From DATLYH01 sp035575035 (GTDB lineage: Bacteria > Planctomycetota > Planctomycetia > Gemmatales > Gemmataceae): a stretch of DNA of 54,609 nt. Below the pieces are notes generated by a model. It did not search any database. It had not been told where the DNA came from and saw nothing but the letters and a program-made list of their open reading frames with translations. Below, one piece after another: positions 1 to 7,971 of the stretch. The position numbers and the translations under genes are program-made. Location of the stretch: contig DATLYH010000328.1 in assembly GCA_035575035.1 (NCBI GenBank), forward strand, positions 1-54,609. Reading direction: 5' to 3'. Each line of letters begins with the position of its first letter. The first letter of the stretch is position 1.

Positions 1-733
1 AGCCGACTTCCTCGATCTGAAACAATCCCTCGACCAGCTGCCGCAGTTCGGCCAGCGTGTACGATCGGCCGAGCGGGTTGTCCCGGCCGTCATACATACG
101 CACGATCTCGTCGGCCCGTCCCGATGCCAGCAGCTTCTCGCGCCCACGCCCCTTGAGCTTGATGAAAGGCGCACAGATCCGGCTGAAGCATTTCAAGAGC
201 CACGGCCGGCGCAGCAGGAAGTTGGTGTGGTAGACCGAGAAGCAGAGCGTGCCGTTCGGCCGGAGGACACGGTGAAATTCCTCCAACGCCCGCCGGGGGC
301 AGGGGGTGTGATGAAGCACCCCTTGGCAGTTGATATGATCGAACTGTCCGGCAGCGTAGGGGAGTTCCTCGGCGTTGCCCACGTGGACATCGGCATCGAG
401 GCCGAACAACTCTAGGGAGCGGCACGTCAGCTCGACCGAGCGCGGGGCCAGATCGCAGGCGCTGACATGGCGGAAGCCCTGGCGGAGGAAGTAACGCACC
501 CAGAAGCCCGGGCCGCAGCCGACATCCAACAGCCGGCAGCCTGAGTCCAGTCCGCGCGTGAAGATCGGATCGGGCGGCCGCCCAGCGAAGCAGTCGTTGA
601 TGTAGACCTGCTCGTGCTCCAGGAACCAGCCGCGGCTACCGGTCGGATGCCGGGCCTCCCCGGTGAACAGCGGGTGCCGGTCCCAGAAGGCGCGAACCTG
701 TTCGATTGTCGGGGTAGCGGAGTTGGCGTGCAT
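1..733 (-). CDS. class I SAM-dependent methyltransferase (3' end beyond window)
   Basis: The reading frame opens with ATG at 733 and runs off the left edge, so about 244 residues are visible and the C-terminus is missing. A class I methyltransferase core is clear: the glycine-rich SAM loop reads LLDVGCGPGFWVRYFL (about residue 70), followed by an acidic residue in ACDLAPRS, the EELPY-type motif, and QGVLHHTPCPRR at the beta-4/beta-5 region. The N-terminal WDRHPL motif resembles WDENP in the methyltransferase half of the fusion at 27417-30122, so the two domains are probably related. It lies 43 nt downstream of another methyltransferase on the same strand and probably belongs to the same operon. 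The acceptor is unknown. O-methylation of a sugar or modification of a lipid carrier would fit the neighbours, but that is inference. Confidence 0.85.
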   Translation of the reverse strand, partial: MHANSATPTIEQVRAFWDRHPLFTGEARHPTGSRGWFLEHEQVYINDCFAGRPPDPIFTRGLDSGCRLLDVGCGPGFWVRYFLRQGFRHVSACDLAPRSVELTCRSLELFGLDADVHVGNAEELPYAAGQFDHINCQGVLHHTPCPRRALEEFHRVLRPNGTLCFSVYHTNFLLRRPWLLKCFSRICAPFIKLKGRGREKLLASGRADEIVRMYDGRDNPLGRSYTLAELRQLVEGLFQIEEVG

Positions 734-754
734 AACGTCCGTGTCCTTGGGTCC

Positions 755-771
755 AGGCGCCGCTTGCGCCT
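755..771. repeat. short intercistronic hairpin
   Basis: AGGCGC (755-760) and GCGCCT (766-771) form a 6-bp stem around the loop CGCTT in the 43-nt gap between two minus-strand methyltransferase genes. The CGCTTGCG core recalls the GCCGCTTGCGGC hairpins found in other gaps of this window. There is no T-run, so it is not an obvious intrinsic terminator. Confidence 0.4.
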
Positions 772-776
772 TGGTG

Positions 777-1658
777 CTAGGCCGCCAGCGGCAACGCAGA
801 TCCCTTGCGGGCCAGCAAGTATTGCTCGGTGTTCGAGCCGAGCAGTTTCTGCACCACGTAAATGGCGCGCAAGCCGGCCTTCACCACCAGCCCCTCGCGC
901 AGCCGGTTGAGTGGGAATTCGTAGCCCCGGTGCTCCAAGACGGTGAATCCCGCCTCCTCAACCAAACGACGTAGGACCAGGCGATTAAAGTACCAGTTGT
1001 GCTGGTAGCAGAAGATGCGGTGCAGCACGTAGCGGGCCTTCGGCGATAGCCACGACAGCCGCCAGACCAGCGGCGCCAGCCGGTACAGAAGCGAGTCACT
1101 GTCCACCGTGCAGACATACAACAGGCCGCCCGGCCGCAGCACCTCGCCGGCCTTGCGCAGCAGCCGCCGCGGATCGGCAGCGTGCTCGATGATGTCCATC
1201 AGCAGCACTGCATCGCTGTCGCCGGCGGCCTCGTAGTCCTCGAAAGCGCCGACGAAGACCGGGCAGTCGATTCGCTCGCGGATACGGCGGGCCAGATACG
1301 GCGACGGCTCCACCGCCGCCACCCGGAAGTGCGGCGCCGCCAGGCGCAGGAAGTCGCCCGAGCCGGCCCCCACGTCGAGTAGTCGCGCCCTTGCGCCAAG
1401 GTGCGCCCGCAGCATGGCGATCACCTGATGATGCAGCTCCAGCCCCCCCTGCTCGGCCGCCTCCTCGCCTGCCCGGAAATATGGATGGTCAGCGTATTCC
1501 TTCGTCTGATGGCGGCGGACCATCTCGTCCTTGCCGGGGTGCGGACTGAGGAACACCAGGCCGCATCGGCCGCACTTCCCCAGCGTATCGCCGAATACCT
1601 CGACATACAGGGAGCTGGCACCGCCACAGAACGGGCAGGGATCGGTCGATCGGTTCAT
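777..1658 (-). CDS. SAM-dependent methyltransferase with N-terminal zinc ribbon
   Basis: A 293-residue protein. Two Cys pairs near the N-terminus (CPFCGG at about 9-14 and CGRCG at about 30-34) look like a rubredoxin-type zinc ribbon. The class I methyltransferase core follows: RLLDVGAGSGDFLRLAA (about 93-109), AAVEPSPY, then VLLMDIIEHAADPRRLL and LRPGGLLYV. Zinc-ribbon methyltransferases of this kind are common in polysaccharide clusters, often as putative sugar C- or O-methyltransferases, but the substrate cannot be read from sequence. The ATG overlaps the stop of the upstream bi-domain oxidoreductase by four bases (ATGA, 1655-1658), which points to translational coupling and one transcript with the genes up to 4945. 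Confidence 0.88.
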   Translation of the reverse strand: MNRSTDPCPFCGGASSLYVEVFGDTLGKCGRCGLVFLSPHPGKDEMVRRHQTKEYADHPYFRAGEEAAEQGGLELHHQVIAMLRAHLGARARLLDVGAGSGDFLRLAAPHFRVAAVEPSPYLARRIRERIDCPVFVGAFEDYEAAGDSDAVLLMDIIEHAADPRRLLRKAGEVLRPGGLLYVCTVDSDSLLYRLAPLVWRLSWLSPKARYVLHRIFCYQHNWYFNRLVLRRLVEEAGFTVLEHRGYEFPLNRLREGLVVKAGLRAIYVVQKLLGSNTEQYLLARKGSALPLAA

Positions 1659-3817
1659 AACTGGACCCGGCTCCCACTCCGCAGGGACTCTTCCGCCAGG
1701 ATGGTCGCCCGGCAGGTCTGATAAAGCTGCTCAAAGGGGATAGGCGGCTCCCCGCCGCGCAGCGCCGCAATGAACACCCGGGCCTCCTCGGCGAATCCCT
1801 TGACCTGGTTGAAGTAATATTTACGCCCCGGGACACGGGCCCCGTACAGTTTCAGCGAGCGGAAGTTGAACAGCTGGGCGCTGATGCCGCCGGCGTGAAC
1901 TTCGATCAGCTCTTTGGGCAGCGACGGATGGCCGTTGGCGAAATAATGGATCGTTCCGAGCGAGCCATTGCCGAACTCCAGGGTCAGCGTGATCACATCC
2001 GGCACCGGGCGCCCGTTGACGCTCAGAGCGGCCGCCCAGACGCTGACGGGAGGCCCGTCTGCCAGGAAGCTGAGGAAATCGACGAAGTGGCAGCATTCGC
2101 CGATGAGTCGGCCGCCGCCGATCTCCGGATTGTGGACCCACTCCGACGCCGGCACCCGGCCGGCGTTCACCCGGTAGATCGCCGCGAATGGCTCAGTTGT
2201 CCGGGCCAGCGCCTCCTTGAGCGACCGCGCCAGCGGCGAGAAGCGGCGGTTGTAGCCGACCGTCAGCAGCGGCTGTTGGCCGGCCGACTGGAGCTCCTCG
2301 TACAGCGCCCGGATCGCTTCGAGGTCTTCGAGCCGCGTGGCGAGCGGCTTCTCGACATAGACCGCCTTGCCGGCGCGGAGCCCAGCGCTGACGTAGCGGG
2401 CGTGGGAATCGTGCCGTGTAGCGATCAGCACCGCGTCAACGTCCGGGTCCTGGAAGATTTCGTCGGCGTCGGACGTGGCCGAGGCGGCGCCGTACTTGCG
2501 GGCCACAGCTGCCGCCGAGACGCCCGAAGCGGTGCAGACGCGGCGAAAGCGGACACCCGGCACGGCGGCGAAGGCCGGCAGCAGGAATGCCTTGGCAAAG
2601 TTCCCCGCGCCGATGACGCCCAGGCTGACCTCGCCGGTCCGCCGAGGAACCGCGGAGAAGTTGACCGAATTGGGGAAGACCTTTGGCATCGGCTCGTCCT
2701 CGCAGTAGCGGAGGACGATCCCCAGGTACGGCTCGCCGGTCTTGCCCGAGATCAGGTCATAGGCCCGGACTGCCTCATCGATTGGGAAGCGGTGGGTGAT
2801 CAGGCGGCGGAAGTCGAGCCGCCGGCGGGCCGCCAGGTCGAGCACGGCGGCCATGTTACGGTTCTCGGTCCAACGCACATAGGCATACGGATAGTCCAGC
2901 CCGCCCCCTTCGTAGCTGGGGTCGTACCGACCGGGGCCATAGGAGCGCGAGATACGGATGTCGATCTCCTTGTCGTAGTAGGCCCGCCGCGGCACATTCA
3001 TCGAGACGTCGCCGATGACCACCAGCACCCCCTTCTGTCGGGTGATGGCCGGCACCGTTTCGATCGGCTCGTTGCTCCGGGTGGCCGCGCACAGCAGCAC
3101 CTTGTCGGCCCCGTAGCCGCCGGTAAAGTTCAGGACCGCCGCCGGCATGCCGCTGTCCGCGACCACGCCGTGACAGCCCAGGCCGCGGGCCATCTCCACC
3201 TTGCAGGGGTCGAGGTCCACGCCGACAACCCGGCAGCCGGCCGCCAGGGCCAGCTGGGCCGCCACCATCCCCACCAGCCCCAAGCCGTAGATCACCACGT
3301 TGTCGCCCAGCTCCAGCCCGGCCAGGCGGACCCCCTGCAAGGCGATGGCACCCAGCGTCACAAAGCAGGCTTCCTCGAAGGAGACACCCTCGGGCACGGG
3401 AACCACCAGGTTGCGCGGCACTACAGCTAGCTCCGAGTGGGTTGCCGCGAACAGCCCGGCGCAGGCGACTCGCTGGCCGACGCACAGATCGTCGATCTCG
3501 GCGCCGACCCGGGTGATGATGCCGGCGCTGGAGTAGCCGAGAGGGAGCGGCTGGTCGATCAGGTTGCGGACGATCTGGTAGGTCTGCCACAGGCCCTCGT
3601 TGCGGGCGCGGTTGAGCACCTTGCGGAAGAGGTCGGGGCGCTGGCGGGCCTTCTGCCAGTAGCCGGCCCGGGCGAACTCCAGCACCGACTTCTCAGTGCC
3701 GGCCGAGATCAGCGAGCAGACGGTGCGGACCAGCACGGTGCCCGGTCGGACCATGGCAGGCGGGACTTCTTCCACCGTGACGGTGCCGGTCTTCATGCTC
3801 TGCAAAACGGCTTTCAT
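1655..3817 (-). CDS. bi-domain oxidoreductase: zinc-type alcohol dehydrogenase + Gfo/Idh/MocA
   Basis: A 720-residue fusion. The N-terminal half (about 1-370) is a medium-chain dehydrogenase/reductase, with the GroES-like segment GYSSAGIITRVG and the Rossmann fold VVIYGLGLVGMVAAQLA followed by VVGVDLD. The C-terminal half (about 395-715) is a Gfo/Idh/MocA oxidoreductase, with the nucleotide motif LGVIGAGNFAKAFL and the conserved YVEKPLATR. Proteins of this architecture sit in exopolysaccharide clusters of many bacteria beside heparinase-like proteins and glycosyltransferases. They presumably oxidise or epimerise a nucleotide sugar, but the reaction is not established. A second copy lies at 30103-32763 and carries an extra insert that this one lacks. 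It is downstream of the glycosyltransferase at 3875 (57-nt gap). Confidence 0.9.
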   Translation of the reverse strand: MKAVLQSMKTGTVTVEEVPPAMVRPGTVLVRTVCSLISAGTEKSVLEFARAGYWQKARQRPDLFRKVLNRARNEGLWQTYQIVRNLIDQPLPLGYSSAGIITRVGAEIDDLCVGQRVACAGLFAATHSELAVVPRNLVVPVPEGVSFEEACFVTLGAIALQGVRLAGLELGDNVVIYGLGLVGMVAAQLALAAGCRVVGVDLDPCKVEMARGLGCHGVVADSGMPAAVLNFTGGYGADKVLLCAATRSNEPIETVPAITRQKGVLVVIGDVSMNVPRRAYYDKEIDIRISRSYGPGRYDPSYEGGGLDYPYAYVRWTENRNMAAVLDLAARRRLDFRRLITHRFPIDEAVRAYDLISGKTGEPYLGIVLRYCEDEPMPKVFPNSVNFSAVPRRTGEVSLGVIGAGNFAKAFLLPAFAAVPGVRFRRVCTASGVSAAAVARKYGAASATSDADEIFQDPDVDAVLIATRHDSHARYVSAGLRAGKAVYVEKPLATRLEDLEAIRALYEELQSAGQQPLLTVGYNRRFSPLARSLKEALARTTEPFAAIYRVNAGRVPASEWVHNPEIGGGRLIGECCHFVDFLSFLADGPPVSVWAAALSVNGRPVPDVITLTLEFGNGSLGTIHYFANGHPSLPKELIEVHAGGISAQLFNFRSLKLYGARVPGRKYYFNQVKGFAEEARVFIAALRGGEPPIPFEQLYQTCRATILAEESLRSGSRVQL

Positions 3818-3874
3818 AAAGGGCTGTTTACCAGGAGCCTGGGATCAGGGACAAGCAGCGGGCCAGCAAGGTGC

Positions 3875-4945
3875 TCAGGCAGCGGGCTGCGCCGGCCCCT
3901 GCGGGGTTGCCACGGGTTGGCGAAGATCGATCTCGTCGTAATAGTCATCCGGATCGGGCGGCAGTTTGTGAATGTTGAAAAGGTGGCGCAGCATGCTCTG
4001 AGTCCTCCAGACGTTCGTCTCAATGTGGGAGGTGTGATAAATGAGGAAATACCCGAGGCAGAGGTTAACCCAGAGGATGACTAGGACGGCGGTAAGATTG
4101 GCCAGATAGATCGACGGCAGGCCGTGGAGCATATTCCAGACGGCCCAACCGCCGAAGACGCCGATCAGGGCGGTCATCAACAGGATGATGGGGCCGATCA
4201 CGTTGGAGATGCCGTTGAACAGGCCGAAAGCTAGGTGGGTGCAGATCAGCCGCAGGATCTTGCCCCAGTTAGTGCGCTGGCCGCGGCCGGCGCCGGCGGG
4301 TGTCTTCTCGGGCCAGCTGAGCGTGGCGGGCACCTCGGCCACACGCCGCCCGAAGCTGAGCAAGCGGTGGGCGACTTCCAGGTGGATCTCCTTGCCGTCA
4401 TACGAGAAGTTGTGGGCCTGGATCACTCGGGCGCGGTAAGCCCGAGTCATGCCGGTGGTCATCGACAGGTTGCCGGAGTAGAGCAGGCGCAGGATGCGGT
4501 TGCCGAGCTTGCTCAGCCAGAGACGGTGGCGGGGAACGTTGCGGTAGCCGCCGCCGGGCAGGTGGGTGGAGGCGAAGACAGCGTCCAGGCCGGGATCGTT
4601 GTCCAGAGCCTCGACCATCCGCCGGATGATGTCGGTCCCCCAGGAGAGATCGGCCTCGGTGGTGACGATGATGTCGCCGCGGGCCTCGCGGAAGCCGGTG
4701 CGGAGAGCCCGGCCGCGGCCGAAGTTGACCCGGTGGCTGAGCAACCGGAAGCGCGGGTCGCCGGCAACGGCCCGGGCGGCACGGGCCACGGTGTCGTCGG
4801 TGCTGCCGTCGTTGATCAGCAGGACCTCGGTCGCGTAGGGGAGAGTGGCGATGCAAGCCTTGAGTCGAGCAATATTATCCTCGATCGCCGCGGCCTCGTT
4901 GTACATCGGACAGACGACCGAGACTTTGCGGTGAGTCGGGCTCAT
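3875..4945 (-). CDS. family 2 glycosyltransferase with C-terminal membrane anchor
   Basis: A 356-residue GT2 of the dolichyl-phosphate-mannose-synthase/polyprenyl-glycosyltransferase type. The N-terminus carries VSVVCPMYNEAAAIEDNI, then LLINDGSTDDT (nucleotide-binding Asp) and TTEADLSWG as the DXD-like motif. Two hydrophobic helices near the C-terminus (GPIILLMTALIGVFGGW and LTAVLVILWVNLCLGYFL) anchor it in the inner membrane. It likely transfers a sugar from a nucleotide or to a polyprenyl carrier on the cytoplasmic face. I chose ATG 4945 (MSPTHRKVSV). An in-frame ATG at 5011 exists, but the extra residues have no family similarity and the extension runs through a repeated palindrome at 4998-5009. 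It is the first gene of the leftward block and is divergent from the epimerase at 5321. Confidence 0.88.
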   Translation of the reverse strand: MSPTHRKVSVVCPMYNEAAAIEDNIARLKACIATLPYATEVLLINDGSTDDTVARAARAVAGDPRFRLLSHRVNFGRGRALRTGFREARGDIIVTTEADLSWGTDIIRRMVEALDNDPGLDAVFASTHLPGGGYRNVPRHRLWLSKLGNRILRLLYSGNLSMTTGMTRAYRARVIQAHNFSYDGKEIHLEVAHRLLSFGRRVAEVPATLSWPEKTPAGAGRGQRTNWGKILRLICTHLAFGLFNGISNVIGPIILLMTALIGVFGGWAVWNMLHGLPSIYLANLTAVLVILWVNLCLGYFLIYHTSHIETNVWRTQSMLRHLFNIHKLPPDPDDYYDEIDLRQPVATPQGPAQPAA

Positions 4946-4997
4946 GATCGCCGCTCGCGGCTGGTGATATCGAATCGCCCTGGATAGGTGTTCGTAA

Positions 4998-5009
4998 GCC
5001 GCAAGCGGC
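4998..5009. repeat. copy of the GCCGCTTGCGGC palindrome
   Basis: GCCGCAAGCGGC is the exact reverse complement of the 12-mer found at 47569, 51825 and 18060. It lies just upstream of the family 2 glycosyltransferase start. Confidence 0.5.
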
Positions 5010-5218
5010 ATTAACCGCCAGCGACGACCACAACCATTTCCGGCGATCCCGAAGAAGAAATGCCGCCCTGTTCCGAGGCCGAGGTGCGAGTCAAAGGTGA
5101 AGGGGACATTACTGGTTCAACCAGCGCCTGTCAAGTTGCCCTGAGCAGCACGAGGCGGACGCCCGATGGGCAGGGAATCTGGGGAAGAAACCTGCCCGGC
5201 GGGCGTGCCAAAGACGGA

Positions 5219-5247
5219 TTGTGTTTTTTCCCTCTCTGGTCTAATAT
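5219..5247 (+). promoter_or_regulatory. candidate sigma70-like promoter for the wecB block
   Basis: TTGTGT (5219-5224) and TAATAT (5242-5247) are separated by 17 nt and lie about 75 nt upstream of the epimerase ATG. The -35 matches only 3 of 6 and the -10 only 4 of 6, so this is a weak prediction. Confidence 0.25.
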
Positions 5248-5320
5248 CCCCGCCCGCTGTCGGAATCCGGCGCCGGCCTCCGGACCTCTCCCGGCCGGTG
5301 CCTGCTGCGGGGTCTGATTG

Positions 5321-6499
5321 ATGAGAATCCTCAGTGTCTTCGGTACCCGACCGGAGGCCATCAAGATGGCGCCGGTGGTTAAGGGCCTGGCGGCCGTCGA
5401 GGGGATCGACGCCCGCGTCTGCGTCACTGCCCAGCACCGCCAAATGCTCGACCAGGTCCTGGAGCTGTTCGCCATTCGCCCCGACTATGACCTGAATATC
5501 ATGACGGCCGGGCAGGGCCTGACCGACCTCACCTGCCTGGTCCTGAAGCGCCTGGCTGAGGTGCTCGCCGACTTCCGCCCTGACCGGGTGCTGGTCCACG
5601 GCGACACCACCACGACCATGGCCGGCACTCTGGCCGCCTACTATCACAAGGTGCCGGTCGGCCATGTCGAGGCCGGCCTGCGGACCCGAGACATCTACGC
5701 TCCCTGGCCTGAGGAGGTCAACCGGCGCGTGGCCGGCGTCATTGCCGACCTGCACTTCGCTCCCACCGAAGGCGCCCGCCGCAACCTCCTGGCCGAAGGC
5801 GTTCCGGCCGAGCGCGTCTTCGTCACCGGCAATACCGTGATCGACGCTTTGCTGACCGTGGTAGAGCGGCTCGACCGCGACAGCTCGCTCCGCCAGCAGA
5901 CGGAGCGCCGTTTCCCCTTTCTTGATCCGACCCGACGACTGATCTTGGTGACCGGCCACCGCCGCGAGAACTTCGGCGAGGGATTGGAGCGGATCTGCCT
6001 GGCCTTGGCCGAGTTGGCTGGCCGCGGCGACGTGCAGATCGTCTATCCCGTCCACCTCAACCCCAACGTCCAGGGGCCCGTGCACCGGCTGCTCGGCGGT
6101 CGGCCGCACATCCACCTGATCGAGCCGCAGGACTATCTGCCGTTCGTCTACCTGATGAGCCGGTCGTACCTGATCTTGACTGACTCCGGGGGAGTCCAGG
6201 AGGAGGCCCCGTCGCTGGGTAAACCGGTATTGGTGATGCGTGAGCGGACCGAGCGGCCTGAGGCGGTCCAGGCCGGCACCGTCCGGCTAGTCGGCACCGA
6301 CCGCGGCCGCATTGTCGCCGAGGCCACGCGCCTGCTGGACGATCCGGCCGCTTACCGGCGGATGAGCACGGCGCACAACCCCTACGGCGACGGGCTAGCC
6401 AGCCGCCGGATCACCGCCGCCTTGCTGCAGCAAGATAGCCTGGAGAGTCCCTTTCTCGGCTGCGCCCCGGTGCCCCAGCCCGTGTGGCAGGCTTCGTGA
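5321..6499 (+). CDS. wecB: UDP-N-acetylglucosamine 2-epimerase (non-hydrolysing)
   Basis: A 392-residue enzyme that interconverts UDP-GlcNAc and UDP-ManNAc in the cytoplasm. Family signatures are present: VFGTRPEAIKMAPV at the N-terminus, GDTTTTMAGTLAA, HVEAGLRT, PWPEEVNRR, TGHRRENFG and the UDP-binding segment LTDSGGVQEEAPSLGKPVL followed by ERPEA. Length is normal for the family. ATG 5321 was preferred over the immediately preceding in-frame TTG at 5318. It opens the rightward block and is followed after 76 nt by the dehydrogenase that acts on its product, so the pair should supply UDP-ManNAcA for glycan assembly. Confidence 0.95.
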   Translation: MRILSVFGTRPEAIKMAPVVKGLAAVEGIDARVCVTAQHRQMLDQVLELFAIRPDYDLNIMTAGQGLTDLTCLVLKRLAEVLADFRPDRVLVHGDTTTTMAGTLAAYYHKVPVGHVEAGLRTRDIYAPWPEEVNRRVAGVIADLHFAPTEGARRNLLAEGVPAERVFVTGNTVIDALLTVVERLDRDSSLRQQTERRFPFLDPTRRLILVTGHRRENFGEGLERICLALAELAGRGDVQIVYPVHLNPNVQGPVHRLLGGRPHIHLIEPQDYLPFVYLMSRSYLILTDSGGVQEEAPSLGKPVLVMRERTERPEAVQAGTVRLVGTDRGRIVAEATRLLDDPAAYRRMSTAHNPYGDGLASRRITAALLQQDSLESPFLGCAPVPQPVWQAS

Positions 6500-6535
6500 G
6501 GGTGTCGGCCGGCACACGGCCCGGCCACTGAATCC

Positions 6536-6558
6536 GCCCGGCCCCCGGAAGGCCGGGC
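6536..6558. repeat. intercistronic hairpin between wecB and wecC
   Basis: GCCCGGCC (6536-6543) and GGCCGGGC (6551-6558) make a perfect 8-bp GC stem with a 7-nt loop. No T-run follows, so it is more likely an RNA-stability or processing structure than a terminator. Confidence 0.45.
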
Positions 6559-6575
6559 TCTGGTCAAGGAAGACC

Positions 6576-7955
6576 ATGCGAGGGAACGAGAAGATGGAAC
6601 GGAACAGCAAGCATGAGCCGCCCGACGGCAGGCGGAACGGCATCATCCCGTTCCCCAACGGCCGACACCCGTCCCGAGCGGCGTTCCAGAAGGTCGGTGT
6701 CATCGGCCTGGGTTACATCGGCCTGCCCACCGCGGCCATGTTCGCCCGGAGCGGCCTGCAAGTCATTGGTGTGGACGTCAATGCCCGGGTGGTCGAGACG
6801 GTCAACTGCGGCAAGGCCCATGTCGTCGAGCCTGACCTGGATGAGCTAGTCAAGTCGGTGACCGCCAGCGGCCTGCTGCGGGCGTCCACGCAGCCGGAGC
6901 CAGCTGACGCCTTCATCATCGCGGTCGGCACTCCCTGCCGCGCGGATCACCGGCCCGATGTCAGCTACGTTGAGGCAGCCGCCCGCGCCATCGCTCCAGT
7001 ACTCCAGCCGGGCAACCTGGTCGTCCTGGAATCGACCTCGCCGGTCGGCACCACTGAGCAGGTGGCGCAGTGGCTGGCCGACTGCCGCCCCGACCTGAGC
7101 TTCCCCCAACAGGCCGGCGAACATGCTGACGTGCAGGTGGCCCACTGTCCTGAGCGCGTGCTGCCGGGCCGGATGCTGATCGAGTTGGTGCAGAACGCCC
7201 GTATCATCGGCGGGCTGACGCCGTACTGCGCCCGTCGCGCCGCCGAGCTGTACCAAACCTTTGTCGAAGGAGAGTGCTTGATCACCGACGCGCGGACGGC
7301 CGAGCTGGCCAAGCTGGCCGAGAACTCCTACCGCGATGTCAACATCGCCCTGGCCAACGAGCTGTCCATCATCTGTGCCCGGCTGGGTATCGATGTCTGG
7401 GAGTTGATCGCCGTGACCAACCGTCACCCGCGCGTCAACATCCTCCAACCAGGACCGGGCGTCGGTGGGCATTGCATCGCGGTCGATCCCTGGTTCATCG
7501 TCGCCGCCGCCCCTGAGGAGGCCCGCTTGATCCGCACGGCTCGCGAAGTCAACGATGCCAAACCGTTCTATGTCATCGAGGAAGTCCGCCGGGCTGCCTC
7601 ACGGCAGGTGCGGCCGGTGATCGCCTGCCTGGGCCTGACTTACAAAGCCAACACCGACGACCTCCGCGAGAGCCCCGCCCTGCACATCACTGCCGAGCTG
7701 GCCGCTGCCGGCGTCGGGCGGGTGCTGGCAGTTGAGCCGCACATCCAGTCGCTGGCCGGAACGCCGGCAGCCTCAGCCGAGCTGACCGACGTCTGGACGG
7801 CCCTGCGACAGGCCAACGTCGTTGTCCTGCTGGTCGATCATGACGCCTTCGCCGAGATCGGGCCGGAGGCGCTGGAGGGGAAGGAAGTGATCGACACGCG
7901 CGGCTTGTGGCGTCGGCAGCGGCCGGCACCCCAGCCGCTACGGCTGGCGGCCTGA
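6576..7955 (+). CDS. wecC: UDP-N-acetyl-D-mannosamine dehydrogenase (nucleotide sugar dehydrogenase)
   Basis: A 459-residue UDP-glucose/GDP-mannose dehydrogenase family enzyme, an NAD-dependent four-electron oxidase converting UDP-ManNAc to UDP-ManNAcA. The N-terminal Rossmann motif is VGVIGLGYIGLPTAAMFA (about 39-56). The catalytic Cys lies in GPGVGGHCIAVDPWF (about 290-304), and the C-terminal UDP-binding domain opens with CLGLTYKANTDDLRESPAL. The first 38 residues are a polar extension ahead of the Rossmann fold. ATG 6576 has AAGGA six bases upstream, and a second ATG at 6594 is possible. The UDP-ManNAcA assignment rests on the adjacent wecB. The fold alone would also allow another UDP-HexNAc substrate. 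Confidence 0.9.
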   Translation: MRGNEKMERNSKHEPPDGRRNGIIPFPNGRHPSRAAFQKVGVIGLGYIGLPTAAMFARSGLQVIGVDVNARVVETVNCGKAHVVEPDLDELVKSVTASGLLRASTQPEPADAFIIAVGTPCRADHRPDVSYVEAAARAIAPVLQPGNLVVLESTSPVGTTEQVAQWLADCRPDLSFPQQAGEHADVQVAHCPERVLPGRMLIELVQNARIIGGLTPYCARRAAELYQTFVEGECLITDARTAELAKLAENSYRDVNIALANELSIICARLGIDVWELIAVTNRHPRVNILQPGPGVGGHCIAVDPWFIVAAAPEEARLIRTAREVNDAKPFYVIEEVRRAASRQVRPVIACLGLTYKANTDDLRESPALHITAELAAAGVGRVLAVEPHIQSLAGTPAASAELTDVWTALRQANVVVLLVDHDAFAEIGPEALEGKEVIDTRGLWRRQRPAPQPLRLAA

Positions 7956-7971
7956 GAAGTCGGGAGGTTCC

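Larger units (their letters stand above)
4946..5320. other. divergent intergenic region between the leftward and rightward polysaccharide blocks
   Basis: No gene is visible here. The stretch holds the palindrome GCCGCAAGCGGC (4998-5009), a 13-bp inverted repeat CTGGTT-C-AACCAG (5112-5124) that could be an operator, a T-rich tract (5223-5229) and a weak sigma70-like promoter facing right (5219-5247). Promoters for both directions must lie here if the two blocks are transcribed divergently. Confidence 0.5.

Noticed and set aside
1895..3430. Long plus-strand open frame (511 codons) opposite the bi-domain oxidoreductase
   Set aside because: It is antisense to a well-supported gene, is rich in Arg, His, Asp and Val as expected for the mirror of a GC-rich coding frame, and has no recognisable motif or ribosome-binding site.
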